Positions 20,715-30,230 of a stretch of DNA of 64,000 nt are shown piece by piece; position 1 is the first letter of the stretch, and every line of letters begins with the position of its first letter. A program made the translations under genes and the position numbers. The notes beneath the pieces were generated by a model. It did not search any database, was not told where the DNA came from, and was given only the letters and a program-made list of their open reading frames with translations. The stretch is from Companilactobacillus alimentarius DSM 20249 (GTDB lineage: Bacteria; Bacillota; Bacilli; Lactobacillales; Lactobacillaceae), in contig NZ_CP018867.1 of assembly GCF_002849895.1 (NCBI RefSeq), positions 1 through 64,000 of the forward strand, in the 5' to 3' direction.

Positions 20715-22154
20715 ATGGCTAAAGAGAAATCAGCAATTTTTATTATATTCGGGGGTTCAGGGGATCTAGCTCACCGTAAGCTTTATCCTTCATTGTTCCG
20801 TCTTTACAAATCAAAAGTTTTAAAAGATCATTTTGCTGTTATTGGTACCGCACGTCGTCCATGGAGTGATGATTATTTCCGTGAAACTGTTATCACTTCT
20901 TTGGAAGATTACTTTGACGATGACAAAGAAATTATGGAAGAATTTGCTAAGCATTTCTTCTATCAATCACATGATGTTAATGATTCAGAACATTACATTG
21001 CATTAAAGAATTTAGCAGGTAAACTTGATGACCAATTTGAGGCTGGTCACAATCGTGTCTACTACATGGCAATTGCTCCAAGATTCTTTGGAACAGTAGC
21101 TGAACATATTAATTCTGAGGGCTTAAAGACCAAAGATGGCTATAACCGTTTGGTGATTGAGAAGCCATTTGGTCGTGATCTAGATTCAGCTTGTGAGTTA
21201 AATGGTAATATTTCTAAAGCATTCCCAGAAGATGATATTTATCGAATTGATCATTATCTTGGCAAGGAAATGGTTCAAGATATTCCTAATATTCGAGCTA
21301 ATAATCCTAAATTGGAACAAGCATTGAATAACAAGTATGTTTCAAATATTCAAGTAACCTTAGCTGAATCTATTGGTGTTGAAGATCGTGGCGGATATTA
21401 TGAAACCGCTGGTGTTTTACGTGATATGATTCAAAACCATGTTATGCAAATCATTGGTGCAATTGCTAGTGATGATCCTAAGGCTAAAGAAGCTAAGGTC
21501 ATTCATAAAAATAAATGTGATCTGTTTGCTAGTTTGAAAGAATTATCACCTGAAGAAGTTGATACTGAATTCGTTCGTGGACAATATGATACTGACAAGA
21601 CTGGTGAAAAGAAGGCCTATCGTCAAGAGGATAATGTCGCTGAGGATTCTAACATTGAAACTTTTGTTGCCGGTAAAATTGAGTTTAATACTGATCGTTG
21701 GAGTGGTGTACCATTCTATGTTCGCTCTGGTAAGAGAATGCCTGACAAATCTTCACGGATTGACATTGTTTTGAACGATAAGGTTAAAGAGTTGGGTATC
21801 AGACCTAATTCTGTTGTGACTCTCTTGATTGAAAAAGAAGATGGCAACAGTATTTTAATTAATGGTCTAAACTATAAGGATGCTGGTCAGGACTTTATTG
21901 AATTTCCTGAGGAAGCTGAATTTGACAATGCTCGTGAAGCCTATGAGAGCTTGATCATTGATATTTTATCTGGAAATAGAGTTCACTTTACACTTTGGGA
22001 TGAGCTCAGGAGTACTTGGAAATATATTGATACAATTAGAGAACGTTGGGATTCACAAACACCAGAGTTTCCTAATTACATAAGTGGAACTATGGGTCCA
22101 GATGCCGCAGAAATGCTATTGGAACGTGATGGTAATTCTTGGATCTGGGACTAA
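20715..22154 (+). CDS. zwf: Glucose-6-phosphate 1-dehydrogenase
   Basis: Zwf oxidises glucose-6-phosphate to 6-phosphogluconolactone with NADP, the entry to the oxidative pentose phosphate (and phosphoketolase) route. It has 479 residues, the normal length. The nucleotide-binding loop is FGGSGDLAHRKLYPSLF at residues ~12-28, and the active site is RIDHYLGKE at ~176-184. ATG 20715 has AAAGGAG upstream. It is the first gene after a terminator, so it has its own promoter within 20520-20700. dinB follows closely. Confidence 0.96.
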   Translation: MAKEKSAIFIIFGGSGDLAHRKLYPSLFRLYKSKVLKDHFAVIGTARRPWSDDYFRETVITSLEDYFDDDKEIMEEFAKHFFYQSHDVNDSEHYIALKNLAGKLDDQFEAGHNRVYYMAIAPRFFGTVAEHINSEGLKTKDGYNRLVIEKPFGRDLDSACELNGNISKAFPEDDIYRIDHYLGKEMVQDIPNIRANNPKLEQALNNKYVSNIQVTLAESIGVEDRGGYYETAGVLRDMIQNHVMQIIGAIASDDPKAKEAKVIHKNKCDLFASLKELSPEEVDTEFVRGQYDTDKTGEKKAYRQEDNVAEDSNIETFVAGKIEFNTDRWSGVPFYVRSGKRMPDKSSRIDIVLNDKVKELGIRPNSVVTLLIEKEDGNSILINGLNYKDAGQDFIEFPEEAEFDNAREAYESLIIDILSGNRVHFTLWDELRSTWKYIDTIRERWDSQTPEFPNYISGTMGPDAAEMLLERDGNSWIWD

Positions 22155-22225
22155 AGGGGTGTTGAAGCATCTTTTTAAAAATACCAATTAGAATTGAAGA
22201 AAATCGAAAAATCATCCATGTTGAC

Positions 22226-23302
22226 ATGGATGCTTTTTTCGCTTCTGTAGAAGAAAGAGAACATCCAGAATATAAGAAGAAATGTCTGATAGTCGCCCAA
22301 GATCCACGAAAACACCATCATCATGGAGTCGTGACGACGGCTAATTACAATGCTCGAAAGTATGGTGCACATTCCGCTATGCCAGCTCAACAGGCGGTCG
22401 ATCTGATACCTCGAGATAAATTAGTGATTTCTCCACCAAATTTTGAATTGTATCGCCAAGTTTCTCAACAGATACATAATATTTTTGGCGATGTGACTGA
22501 TAATTATCAATCTGTAGCTTTAGATGAAGCGTATCTGGATGTTACTCAAAATAAGTTAAATGAAATTAACACAATTAAAATAGCTAATTACATTCAGCAA
22601 AGAATCGTTAAGGAGACTCGCTTAACTTGTTCAGTCGGTATTTCGTATAATAAATTCTTAGCAAAAATGGCTTCTGATTATCGCAAACCCTTTGGACGAA
22701 CGATTATTTTAGGACAATATGCGGAAGATTTTCTCAGACCAATCCCGATTGAAAAATTCAATGGTATTGGTAAAGCCATGCAACAAAAGATGCATGATAT
22801 GAATATTTATACTGGTGAGGATCTGCAAAAGTTAGATCAGGATGTTTTTTTGAAGGATTTTGGTAAAATGGGTTACGTAATATATAAACGGGTTCACGGA
22901 ATTGATGATTCGCCAGTTAATGGACATCGGTTGCGAAAATCAATCGGTCGGGAACGGACGTATAATCGTAACTTAGTTACCGACGAGCAAATTAATCAGG
23001 AATTAGATTTTTTGGCTGAATTAGTTAGTAAGGATTTAAAAAAGCAACGTCAACATGGTAAAACTGTTGTTCTCAAACTGCGTAATTCAGATTTTGAGAC
23101 GATCACCAAAAGAATGAGTTTTCAAGATTATGTCCAAACAAAAATGGAAATTTATCGTGTTGCTAAGGATATTTATGATAAATTAAAGGTAACCGATCAA
23201 AAAATCCGTTTATTAGGGATTACAATTACAAATCTTGATCCATTATCTTATGAAGAAGTTTCTTTGGATCTGTCTTACAAAGGGGACAATTATAATGAAT
23301 AG
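22226..23302 (+). CDS. dinB: DNA polymerase IV (Y family), 5' end disturbed
   Basis: DinB is an error-prone translesion polymerase. Catalytic motifs: VDMDAFFASVEE at the N-terminus, the second acidic pair in ALDEAYLDVT, a helix-hairpin-helix (FNGIGKAMQQKM) and a little-finger domain. The first ATG is at 22226, but it lies inside VDMD, so the first metal-binding Asp is encoded upstream of it. Similarity runs back to ~22178 (KIPIRIEENRKIIHV) with no ATG, GTG or TTG in that frame. A GTG/TTG pair at 22159-22164 just after AAAGGGG is one base out of phase; one extra A in the run 22177-22181 would join them. So either a frameshift or a non-standard start. nrnA overlaps the 3' end by 8 bp. Confidence 0.88.
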   Translation: MDAFFASVEEREHPEYKKKCLIVAQDPRKHHHHGVVTTANYNARKYGAHSAMPAQQAVDLIPRDKLVISPPNFELYRQVSQQIHNIFGDVTDNYQSVALDEAYLDVTQNKLNEINTIKIANYIQQRIVKETRLTCSVGISYNKFLAKMASDYRKPFGRTIILGQYAEDFLRPIPIEKFNGIGKAMQQKMHDMNIYTGEDLQKLDQDVFLKDFGKMGYVIYKRVHGIDDSPVNGHRLRKSIGRERTYNRNLVTDEQINQELDFLAELVSKDLKKQRQHGKTVVLKLRNSDFETITKRMSFQDYVQTKMEIYRVAKDIYDKLKVTDQKIRLLGITITNLDPLSYEEVSLDLSYKGDNYNE

Positions 23303-24251
23303 TTTTGCCGAAATAATTGCAACAATAAAAAAATATGATAGAATTATCATTCTACGTCATCAAAATCCAGATCCTGATGCATTGGGATCTCAAACTGGTT
23401 TAGCAACTGCAATTCGTCAAGCTTTTCCACAAAAGAAAGTTTTAATCGGTGGAAATGATACTGAGGGTCTCAAATGGCTCTCAAGCGCTCAAAAAGTAAG
23501 CGATGAAGATTATCAAGATGCTTTGGTTATCGTAGTGGATACCGCTAACCAACCAAGAATTGACGATCAACGTTTTGATGATGGAGCATTTTTGATCAAG
23601 ATCGATCACCATCCTAATGATGATGTTTTCGGAGACCAATTGTTTGTTAACACTGATGCTAGTTCTTGTTCAGAAATCATTGCTGACTTGATTGACAGCA
23701 GCGATGACTTACAATTAACCAAGAAAGTTGCCTATTATCTATATGCTGGAATTGTCGGCGATACGGGTAGGTTCCTTTATCCATCAACGACGGAACACAC
23801 GATGAGAGTCGCTGGAAAGTTTATCGCTTTAGGCGTTGATACGGCTGCAATCAATAATAAAATGAATGAAGTTAGTTTGAAACAAGCTAAACTTCAAGGA
23901 TTCATTTATGATATTTTACAAATTGATAAGTCTGGTGCAGCGTTAGCTATCATTGATCATGATTTGATGAATAAATTAAATCTAAATCAAGAAGAAGCTA
24001 ACTCAGTTGTTTCAACTCCAGGACGTTTAAAGGAAATTAGCGCCTGGGTGGAAGCTGTTCAAAAAGATGATGGTACTTTCAGAATGCATTTGCGTTCTCA
24101 AGGTCCAATTATCAATGAATTGGCTAAAGAACATGACGGCGGTGGACATCCATTGGCAAGTGGTGCCACAGCTAAAGATCTTGATGAAGTTAAACAAATG
24201 TTTGAGGAATTAATAAAAATAGTTACTGATTTTAATCAGAAGGGTGAATAG
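23295..24251 (+). CDS. nrnA: DHH/DHHA1 phosphoesterase, NrnA-like nanoRNase
   Basis: NrnA-type enzymes degrade nanoRNA and dephosphorylate pAp in the cytosol. ATG 23295 (reads MNSFAEIIATIK) overlaps dinB by 8 bp and has AAAGGGG upstream; an earlier in-frame ATG at 23235 lies within dinB and is less likely. The protein is 318 residues. DHH-domain motifs: HQNPDPDALGS, VDTA, IDHHPNDD and GDTGRF. The DHHA1 glycine loop GGGHPLASG is near the end. It is probably co-translated with dinB and the helicase that starts at the next base. Confidence 0.93.
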   Translation: MNSFAEIIATIKKYDRIIILRHQNPDPDALGSQTGLATAIRQAFPQKKVLIGGNDTEGLKWLSSAQKVSDEDYQDALVIVVDTANQPRIDDQRFDDGAFLIKIDHHPNDDVFGDQLFVNTDASSCSEIIADLIDSSDDLQLTKKVAYYLYAGIVGDTGRFLYPSTTEHTMRVAGKFIALGVDTAAINNKMNEVSLKQAKLQGFIYDILQIDKSGAALAIIDHDLMNKLNLNQEEANSVVSTPGRLKEISAWVEAVQKDDGTFRMHLRSQGPIINELAKEHDGGGHPLASGATAKDLDEVKQMFEELIKIVTDFNQKGE

Positions 24252-25598
24252 ATGACTAAATTTTCACAATATAATTTTAATGATGCCATTAATAAGTCAT
24301 TAAAAGAGATACATTTTGACGAACCGACTAAAGTACAAGAGGCAGTAATTTCTTTAGTCAATAAGAAGAAGGATATTATTGTCCAATCTGAAACTGGTTC
24401 AGGAAAGACACATGCCTTTTTGTTGCCATCAATGAATGCCTTGACTAAAAATCAAGAAGTTCAATTATTGATTGCCACTCCTAGTAGAGAATTGGCTTAT
24501 CAAATTTATGAAGATACCCAAGCGATTTTGAAGAATTATCCAGAAGAGTATCATGCCTTTATTTTTGTTGGTGGGGCTGATCGTGATCGTCAAAAGAGAA
24601 AGCTTGAAGCACATCAACCACAAATTGCCATTGGAACTCCAGGTCGACTTTGGGATTTGATTCGTGAGAATGATTTGCATGTAGAAAATGTTCAAAGATA
24701 CGTAGTTGATGAAGCTGATATGACGCTTGACATGGGCTTTTTGAATGATATTGATAATATTACCAATAAATTGCCGGAGGACCGTGAAATGATGGTCTTC
24801 TCAGCTACAATTCCACAAAAATTGGAACCATTTTTGAATAAATATATGCATGGTCCTAAACGAGTAGAAATTAAGAGTAATAGTATCATCCCTAAGAACG
24901 TTGATAATTGGTTAATGTTCACTCATGGTCGCGATAAAAAAGAAATTATTTATCGCTTAATGACAATTGGTGAACCATACTTAGTTTTGGTTTTTGCTAA
25001 TACTAAGAAGACCGTTGATGAGATATATCATTACTTACGTAATAAGGATTTGAAAGTTGCTCGAATACATGGTGGATTAACACCTAGAGAACGTAAACGA
25101 ACAATGAAACAGGTTGAAAATATGGAGTATCAATTTGTGGTAGCAACTGATTTAGCTGCTCGAGGAATTGATATTAAAGGTGTCTCACATGTTATCAATG
25201 CTGAGATTCCTGATGACTTGGACTTCTTTATTCACCGTGTTGGTAGAACTGGTCGTAATGGAATGTCTGGTATTGCTATCACGCTTTATGATCCGGGCGA
25301 GGATGGTAAAGTTGACGAAATCGAACATATGGGTATTAAGTTCGAACAAAAAGATATTAAGAATGGTGAAATCGTTGAGGCGAAAGATCGTGATCGTCGT
25401 CAAAGTCGTAAAGCCACTCAAGAAAAACTTGATACTAAATTAGTTGGGTTTGTAAAGAAACAAAAGACCAAGCGTAAGCCTGGTTATAAGAAAAAGATTA
25501 AAAAAGCAATCTCTGATGAACATCGTCAACAAAGAAAGATTCAAGTTAGACAAGAACGACGTAAACAAAGAGATGCAAGACGTAAGAAGAATAGTTAG
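24252..25598 (+). CDS. cshB: DEAD-box RNA helicase, CshB-like
   Basis: This 448-residue ATP-dependent RNA helicase belongs to the cold-shock/RNA-turnover type. Motifs in order: Q motif region (~10-30), SETGSGKT (motif I), TPSRELA (Ia), GTPGRL (Ib), DEAD in VVDEADMTL (II), SATIPQKL (III), ATDLAARGID (V) and HRVGRTGRNG (VI). The C-terminal ~70 residues are strongly basic (Lys/Arg/Gln), a likely RNA-binding tail. It starts right after the nrnA stop with GGGTGAAT as ribosome site, so it is in the same operon. The CshB subgroup is the best guess; CshA is less likely given the short tail. Confidence 0.88.
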   Translation: MTKFSQYNFNDAINKSLKEIHFDEPTKVQEAVISLVNKKKDIIVQSETGSGKTHAFLLPSMNALTKNQEVQLLIATPSRELAYQIYEDTQAILKNYPEEYHAFIFVGGADRDRQKRKLEAHQPQIAIGTPGRLWDLIRENDLHVENVQRYVVDEADMTLDMGFLNDIDNITNKLPEDREMMVFSATIPQKLEPFLNKYMHGPKRVEIKSNSIIPKNVDNWLMFTHGRDKKEIIYRLMTIGEPYLVLVFANTKKTVDEIYHYLRNKDLKVARIHGGLTPRERKRTMKQVENMEYQFVVATDLAARGIDIKGVSHVINAEIPDDLDFFIHRVGRTGRNGMSGIAITLYDPGEDGKVDEIEHMGIKFEQKDIKNGEIVEAKDRDRRQSRKATQEKLDTKLVGFVKKQKTKRKPGYKKKIKKAISDEHRQQRKIQVRQERRKQRDARRKKNS

Positions 25599-25639
25599 TT
25601 TTAAATATTGACAATTTTTGTGTTGGTGGTTAATATTTT

Positions 25640-25838
25640 CTTTGGATATATCTTATGTTAAATGTTTTCAGAGAAGGCTGTTTGGTGCGAAAGCCTAAAT
25701 ATTTAAGATAAAGATGCTGCCAATTAAAATTGTAGATAAAAAATGTTGAGAGGCTAACGAAATCGTTGCAAACAAGGTGGTACCGCGCATGGGCGTCCTT
25801 GGAATTGCAGCGATTTTTCGCTTTTTTGGGGAGATAAT
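25640..25838 (+). promoter_or_regulatory. T-box riboswitch controlling alaS (tRNA-Ala responsive)
   Basis: The T-box core AAGGTGGTACCGCG lies at 25774-25787. Upstream, CAGAGAAGGCTG and GGTGCGAAAGCC resemble the stem I apical elements, and a GCT codon at ~25715-25717 is the candidate Ala specifier. A short AGCGA/TCGCT hairpin with six T before the alaS ribosome site is the terminator. Uncharged tRNA-Ala should stabilise the antiterminator and switch alaS on. Confidence 0.88.
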
Positions 25839-28475
25839 ATGAGAAATTTATCAAGTGCTGAGATAAGAAAAATGTTTTTAGACTTTTTCCAAACAAAAGG
25901 TCACATGATTGAACCTAGTGCATCATTAGTTCCACATGATGATCCAACTCTATTGTGGATCAACTCTGGTGTTGCCACTTTGAAGAAGTATTTTGATGGA
26001 ACTGTCGTTCCACAGAACCCACGTATTACTAATGCTCAGAAATGTATTAGAACTAATGATATTGAAAATGTTGGTCGAACAGCTCGTCATCAAACATTCT
26101 TTGAAATGCTTGGTAATTTCTCTGTCGGCGATTATTTCAAAAAGGAAGTTATTCCTTGGGCTTTTGAATTCTTAACAAGTCCCGACTGGATTGGTATGGA
26201 TAAAAATAAGTTATATATTACAACTTATCCTAAAGATACTGAGACTCAAAAATTATGGCAAGAAGCTGGGATTCCCGCCGATCATATTTTAAAGAATGAA
26301 GATAATTTCTGGGATATCGGTGAAGGTCCTTGTGGTCCTGATTCTGAAATCTTCTATGACCGTGGTCAAGAATTCAATAATCTTTCAGAAGATGATCCTG
26401 AGAACTATCCTGGTGGAGAAAATGAACGTTATCTTGAAGTTTGGAATATTGTTTTCTCAGAATTGAATCACCTACCAAATGGTCAATACGTTGAACAACC
26501 ACATAAGAATATTGATACGGGTATGGGTCTAGAACGTTTAGTATCAATTGTTCAAGGCACAAAGACTAATTTTGAAACTGATTTATTTATGCCTTTGATT
26601 GAAGATGTTGGTCAATTATGCGGTAAGAAGTATGGTGAAAATGATGAGGATGATATTTCATTCAAGATCATTGCCGACCATGCTAGAACTGTTTCATTCG
26701 CTGTTGGTGACGGTGCATTGCCTTCTAATGAGGGTCGTGGATATGTCATCAGACGTTTGATCAGACGTGCTGTTTTGAATGGTAAAAAATTAGGCGTTAA
26801 TGGTCCATTCTTATACAGATTGGTACCAATTGTTGGAAAGATTATGGAGAGTTACTATCCAGAAGTTAGTCAACAACAAGAATTTATCGCTAAAACAATT
26901 CAACAAGAAGAAAAACGTTTTTCAGAAACTTTGGATGCTGGTTTAGCATTATTGAATGGTGTAATTGCTGATTTAAACAAGCAAGGTAAAACAGTTATTG
27001 ATGGTGCTTCGGCTTTTAAACTTTATGATACTTATGGATTCCCTGTCGAATTGACTCGTGAATATGCCAGAGATCAAGGTCTATCTGTCGATGAAGCTGG
27101 CTTCAAACAAAACATGGAGGAACAAAAGCAACGTGCCCGTGATGCTCGTGGTAATTTGCAATCTATGGGTATGCAAGATGAGACTTTGATGGAAATTGAG
27201 ACACCAAGTGAATTTGTTGGTTATGATCACAATGAAACTCAAAGTATTTTGAAGAATATTATTGTTGACGACAAAGAGGTTAAGAACGTTACCGAAGGTC
27301 AAGCACAATTGATTTTTGATAAGACACCATTCTATGCAGAAATGGGTGGCCAAGTCGCTGATGTGGGTAATATTTACGATACTAAGGGTAATCAAGTTGC
27401 TGAGGTAGTTGATGTTCAACATGCTCCAAACGGTCAAAATATCCATTTAGTAAATGTTATGTCAGAAATTTCAGCTGATACTGAGTATAAATTAGAGATC
27501 GACGGTGATTTCCGTGAAAAGGTTCGTCACAATCACACGGCTACTCATTTGTTAGATCAAGCTTTACGTGATGTTGTCAGTTCAAGAACTCACCAAGCTG
27601 GTTCATTGGTTGAGCCGGATTATCTTCGCTTTGATTTCAACAGTACAGCAGCTTTAACTCCAGAACAGATCAAGCAACTTGAGAAGATCGTTAACGAAAA
27701 GATTTGGGCCGCTATTCCTGTTAAAACAGAAGTTTTGCCAATTGAAGAGGCTAAGAAGAAAAAGGGTGCAATTGCTTTATTCAGTGAGAAATATGGCGAT
27801 ACTGTTCGAGTTGTCGAGATTGATGACTTCTCAACTGAATTCTGTGGTGGAACACATGCCCGTAATACTTCAGAACTAGGCTTGTTCAAGATTACTTCTG
27901 AATCAGCCATCGGTTCAGGCACGAGAAGAATTGAAGCCGTTACTGGCGAAGAGGCTTTTGAATACTTGAACGATCAACTTCAAACTCTACAAACAACTGC
28001 CAAGAATATGAAGGTCAATCAATTAAAAGATGTACCTGCACGTGCTGAGCAAATGGTTGATGAAATAAAAGAATTGAAACGTGATAATCAGAATTTAAAG
28101 ACGCAATTAACAAGTCAAAAATCAGCAGAAGTCTTTGACAATGTTGAAGAAATTAATGGTTATAAGGTTATTTCTAATATAATTCCAGCTGATATGGAAA
28201 CACTTAGACAATTAGCCGATAAATGGAAGAATGAGAACAAATCAGATATTTTAGTTCTAGGTGCTAGTGGTGATAACAAAGCCAGCTTAGTTGTAGCTGT
28301 AAACGCAGATTCTCAAGCAAAGGGTGTAAAAGCCGGCGATCTTGTTAAGAAGATCTCTAAAGAGATTCAAGGTGGCGGCGGTGGTCGTCCTGATATGGCT
28401 CAAGCTGGTGGTAAAAACCCCGCTGGTTTAACAAATGCGTTACAATTAGCTAAAGATATTATTAAATCTTATTAA
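25839..28475 (+). CDS. alaS: Alanyl-tRNA synthetase
   Basis: AlaS charges tRNA-Ala. The 878-residue protein has the class II catalytic core at the N-terminus (LWINSGVATLKKYF, RTARHQTFFEMLGNFS motif 2), the editing domain with HNHTATHLLD and CGGTHARN zinc motifs at ~560-670, and the C-Ala domain with a glycine-rich GGGGGRPDMAQAGG segment at ~850. ATG 25839 has GGGGAG upstream. The T-box leader points to control by uncharged tRNA-Ala. No tRNA-Ala gene is in the window's array. It is followed by the ireB-ruvX unit. Confidence 0.97.
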   Translation: MRNLSSAEIRKMFLDFFQTKGHMIEPSASLVPHDDPTLLWINSGVATLKKYFDGTVVPQNPRITNAQKCIRTNDIENVGRTARHQTFFEMLGNFSVGDYFKKEVIPWAFEFLTSPDWIGMDKNKLYITTYPKDTETQKLWQEAGIPADHILKNEDNFWDIGEGPCGPDSEIFYDRGQEFNNLSEDDPENYPGGENERYLEVWNIVFSELNHLPNGQYVEQPHKNIDTGMGLERLVSIVQGTKTNFETDLFMPLIEDVGQLCGKKYGENDEDDISFKIIADHARTVSFAVGDGALPSNEGRGYVIRRLIRRAVLNGKKLGVNGPFLYRLVPIVGKIMESYYPEVSQQQEFIAKTIQQEEKRFSETLDAGLALLNGVIADLNKQGKTVIDGASAFKLYDTYGFPVELTREYARDQGLSVDEAGFKQNMEEQKQRARDARGNLQSMGMQDETLMEIETPSEFVGYDHNETQSILKNIIVDDKEVKNVTEGQAQLIFDKTPFYAEMGGQVADVGNIYDTKGNQVAEVVDVQHAPNGQNIHLVNVMSEISADTEYKLEIDGDFREKVRHNHTATHLLDQALRDVVSSRTHQAGSLVEPDYLRFDFNSTAALTPEQIKQLEKIVNEKIWAAIPVKTEVLPIEEAKKKKGAIALFSEKYGDTVRVVEIDDFSTEFCGGTHARNTSELGLFKITSESAIGSGTRRIEAVTGEEAFEYLNDQLQTLQTTAKNMKVNQLKDVPARAEQMVDEIKELKRDNQNLKTQLTSQKSAEVFDNVEEINGYKVISNIIPADMETLRQLADKWKNENKSDILVLGASGDNKASLVVAVNADSQAKGVKAGDLVKKISKEIQGGGGGRPDMAQAGGKNPAGLTNALQLAKDIIKSY

Positions 28476-28537
28476 AGTGGGCTATAATTGAACTAAGCAT
28501 TCTAGTCACTTAAATATTTGTTATATGGAGGTTTGCC

Positions 28538-28795
28538 ATGAGTTCACTTGATAAAACAATGAGTTTTGACTTTAATGAAAATAAGGGTAAAGATGTTAAG
28601 GAAACACTTGAGAGCGTTTATCAGTCACTAGAGGAAAAGGGATATAATCCAATTAACCAGATTGTTGGATACTTGCTTTCTGGTGATCCTGCTTATATTC
28701 CACGACACAATGATGCCCGTAATTTGATTTTGAAACATGAAAGAGACGAGATAATCGAAGAATTAGTTAAGAGTTATCTCAACCAAGGTAAATAA
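28538..28795 (+). CDS. ireB: IreB family regulator (DUF965)
   Basis: This small 85-residue protein family is a substrate of the Ser/Thr kinase IreK/PrkC in enterococci and modulates cell-envelope stress and cephalosporin resistance. The N-terminus [12 protein letters not shown] carries the Thr (T7) region that is phosphorylated in the family, followed by the conserved [20 protein letters not shown] and [13 protein letters not shown] segments. ATG 28538 has GGAGG seven bases upstream. ruvX starts right after its stop codon, the standard ireB-ruvX-DUF1292 order of Firmicutes. Confidence 0.93.
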   Translation: MSSLDKTMSFDFNENKGKDVKETLESVYQSLEEKGYNPINQIVGYLLSGDPAYIPRHNDARNLILKHERDEIIEELVKSYLNQGK

Positions 28796-29230
28796 ATGCG
28801 ATTATTAGGTTTAGATGTTGGCGCAAGAACTGTCGGTGTTTCAGCTAGTGATTTGTTGGGCTGGACTGCACAAGGTGTAGAGACCATTCATATGAATGAG
28901 AAAAAAGAAGACTTCGGGTTGGATCGTCTTGGCGAAATAATCGAAGAAAAAAAGGCAACTGGCATAGTTCTAGGATTGCCCAAAAATATGAACAACACTG
29001 AAGGTCCCAGAGCTGAAAAATCGCGTGAATATGGCAAAATGGTCGAAGAGAAATTTAATTTGCCAGTCGATTTTATTGATGAACGTTTGACTACTGTACA
29101 AGCAGAAAGAATGTTGATTGATGAAGCAAATGTTTCTCGTCGTAAACGTAAGAAAGTAGTCGATAAGATTGCTGCAGAAATGATTCTACAAAATTATCTT
29201 GATGCCAAAGGTAAACTAACACGAAATTAG
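28796..29230 (+). CDS. ruvX: RuvX/YqgF pre-16S rRNA processing nuclease
   Basis: This 144-residue RNase H-fold protein is a putative Holliday junction resolvase and 5' 16S rRNA maturation nuclease. Motifs: [16 protein letters not shown] at the start (first catalytic Asp), [11 protein letters not shown] (~62) and [12 protein letters not shown] (~97, second acidic site). The start is adjacent to the ireB stop (TAA-ATG), indicating coupling. Confidence 0.95.
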   Translation: MRLLGLDVGARTVGVSASDLLGWTAQGVETIHMNEKKEDFGLDRLGEIIEEKKATGIVLGLPKNMNNTEGPRAEKSREYGKMVEEKFNLPVDFIDERLTTVQAERMLIDEANVSRRKRKKVVDKIAAEMILQNYLDAKGKLTRN

Positions 29231-29239
29231 GTGATAAAT

Positions 29240-29536
29240 ATGAGTGAAAAACAACCACCAAAAGATTTAGATGAAGTTATTCTAAGTGATGATCAAGGTA
29301 ACAAAGAAACTTACAAGATTCTTTTTACTTTCGATTCAGATGATTATGGTAAATCATACGTTTTCTTATATCCTAAGAATTCAGAAGACTCAGATGAAAT
29401 TGAAGTTCAAGCTTTCTCCTTTTCACCAGATAAAAATGGCGACGTTGATGCTGGAGAATTGAATCCAATTGAAGATCCAGAGGAATGGGATATGGTCCAA
29501 GAGGTACTGAATACCTTCACAAGTGACGAAGAATAG
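29240..29536 (+). CDS. DUF1292 (YrzB-like) protein
   Basis: This acidic 98-residue protein of the DUF1292 family typically follows ireB and ruvX. ATG 29240 fits the AGGTGAT site upstream better than GTG 29231. The family motif region YVFLYPKNSEDSDEIEVQAF is visible. No biochemical role is known for the family, and nothing in the sequence suggests one. A terminator hairpin follows. Confidence 0.88.
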   Translation: MSEKQPPKDLDEVILSDDQGNKETYKILFTFDSDDYGKSYVFLYPKNSEDSDEIEVQAFSFSPDKNGDVDAGELNPIEDPEEWDMVQEVLNTFTSDEE

Positions 29537-29547
29537 AATGAAGATGA

Positions 29548-29580
29548 CGATTGGCGCAAGCCAATCGTTTGGTATTTTTT
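29548..29580 (+). terminator. Rho-independent terminator after DUF1292 gene
   Basis: CGATTGG and CCAATCG form a 7-bp stem around CGCAAG, and a T-rich tract follows. It closes the alaS-ireB-ruvX-DUF1292 cluster. Confidence 0.8.
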
Positions 29581-29635
29581 ATCCTAATATGATTTACAAA
29601 TTCGCTTTTTAGCATGATTGATGTAAGGAGAAATA

Positions 29636-30178
29636 ATGCTTAGTCTGTTACTTATTTTACTTTTGATTTATGGTTTTTATATTGGTGCGCGACGTGGTCT
29701 GGCCATGGAAGCATTTTATGCGGTTGGTTATGGAATATTCTTTTGTTTGGCCTGGGTGTCATTTAAGGCTCTTGGTCCAAAATTTGAGATGATAGTTCCT
29801 TATCCTTCTGCTAGTTTAGGCAGCGAGTTTGCCTTTTTCTCTACAAAAGTTGGTATGAAATTAGACGATGCATTTTATCGTGCCTTTGCTTTTATTTTCG
29901 TATGTTTCATTGGTTGGATAGTAATTCGTTTTATAGGTTTGTATTTTAAACGATTGACTTATTTTCCAATGTATAATGATGTGAATATTTTGAGTGGAGG
30001 TATCATTGGATTAGTTGTCACTTACGTAACAATATTAATGCTGTTGTTACTAGCAGCAATGATTCCAGTGGCAGGAATTCAACATGCTTTGCAACATTCA
30101 TTTATAGCTTCGACGATGATTGAAAGTACGCCGGTATTGACCGAAACGTTAACTCATCTTTGGATTGGAGCTATGTAA
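29636..30178 (+). CDS. cvpA: CvpA-family membrane protein
   Basis: This 180-residue integral membrane protein has four predicted helices (~1-20, ~22-45, ~78-100, ~118-145), fitting the CvpA family that stands before mutS2 in many Firmicutes. The start segment LLLILLLIYGFYIGARRGL has the family's G-x-x-x-G-A-R-x-G form. The ATG at 29636 has AAGGAG upstream. The role is unclear: in other bacteria CvpA is linked to colicin V production or envelope tolerance. A weak hairpin (30186-30208) precedes mutS2. Confidence 0.85.
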   Translation: MLSLLLILLLIYGFYIGARRGLAMEAFYAVGYGIFFCLAWVSFKALGPKFEMIVPYPSASLGSEFAFFSTKVGMKLDDAFYRAFAFIFVCFIGWIVIRFIGLYFKRLTYFPMYNDVNILSGGIIGLVVTYVTILMLLLLAAMIPVAGIQHALQHSFIASTMIESTPVLTETLTHLWIGAM

Positions 30179-30230
30179 CTTTTAGACTGGGACAAATTGT
30201 TTCAGTCTTATTTTATAGTAGGAGAGAGAT

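Noticed and set aside
24465..28000. Antisense frames opposite the DEAD-box helicase and alaS genes
   Set aside because: No ribosome binding sites, no domain signs; they are shadows of well-supported genes.
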